In this document: one piece after another, positions 12,259 through 12,310 of the stretch
How the letters are laid out: every line of letters starts with the position of its first letter
Position numbering within the stretch: the first letter of the stretch is position 1
NCBI GenBank assembly: GCA_964383855.1
Contig: CAYLIP010000065.1
Location: forward strand, 1 to 12,310
Direction: 5' to 3'
DNA: 12,310 nt
Source of the DNA: CAZHAC01 sp964383855
GTDB lineage: Bacteria; Chloroflexota; Dormibacteria; Dormibacterales; Dormibacteraceae
Made by a program: the position numbers and the translations under genes
The notes under the pieces: generated by a model
What the model was told of the DNA's origin: nothing
The model's input: only the letters and a program-made list of their open reading frames with translations
Database searches by the model: none

Positions 12259-12310
12259 GCCCGCCCGGCTGCTGGCCTGTCCGGCCGCACTCCCGACCCG
12301 GTGCACTGGC

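Overview
The window is a very GC-rich, densely packed chromosomal segment from a bacterium. It carries the conserved SMC/SRP/ribosome-maturation neighbourhood. The order smc-ftsY ... ylxM-ffh-rpsP-khpA-rimM-trmD-rplS-rnhB resembles Gram-positive-type (Terrabacteria) genomes. The high GC content, the yraN gene after rnhB and a stand-alone LigD-type ATP-dependent DNA ligase point to a GC-rich lineage such as Chloroflexota, Dormibacterota or Actinomycetota. This placement is inference from gene order and composition, not a database match.

Layout. (1) 2-1882: the C-terminal half of SMC (hinge, second coiled coil, ABC head), cut by the left edge. (2) 1970-2878: FtsY, the SRP receptor, followed after 3 nt by a PHP-domain phosphoesterase (2882-3595). 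(3) 3563-4611, minus strand: a stand-alone Lrp/AsnC-type RAM domain protein and an inositol-monophosphatase-family enzyme, apparently coupled through a CTGA overlap. (4) 4643-5290, plus: a class I SAM methyltransferase. (5) 5287-5991, minus: a secreted LysM plus lytic-transglycosylase protein with an 11-proline linker. Together, blocks 2 (PHP) to 5 separate ftsY from ylxM, which lie next to each other in many Gram-positive bacteria. (6) 6073-10132: the operon ylxM-ffh-rpsP-khpA-rimM-trmD-rplS, with overlapping or nearly touching genes throughout, ended by a GC-rich hairpin. (7) 10192-11192: rnhB and yraN, overlapping by 43 nt. (8) 11200-12246, minus: the DNA ligase.

How the genes work together. 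FtsY and Ffh are the receptor and signal-recognition GTPases of co-translational membrane targeting, and YlxM is the small helix-turn-helix partner usually encoded with Ffh. bS16, KhpA, RimM, TrmD and bL19 serve 30S maturation, RNA binding, tRNA m1G37 formation and the 50S subunit. SMC, RNase HII, YraN and the ligase concern chromosome organisation and DNA repair.

Most notable points. A 9-bp perfect inverted repeat places the ylxM GTG start codon in its 6-nt loop. KhpA has RGG-rich disordered tails. bL19 carries an acidic tail built from a 36-bp tandem duplication. RNase HII has GLG in place of its GRG motif. The SMC hinge looks shortened and the ABC signature reads LSSGE. The monophosphatase seems to need a CTG start. 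Several genes show a TANNNT box 6-9 nt before the start codon, suggesting leaderless or nearly leaderless transcription. I found no mobile element, CRISPR array, tRNA or rRNA, and I do not see a clearly new multi-gene system here.
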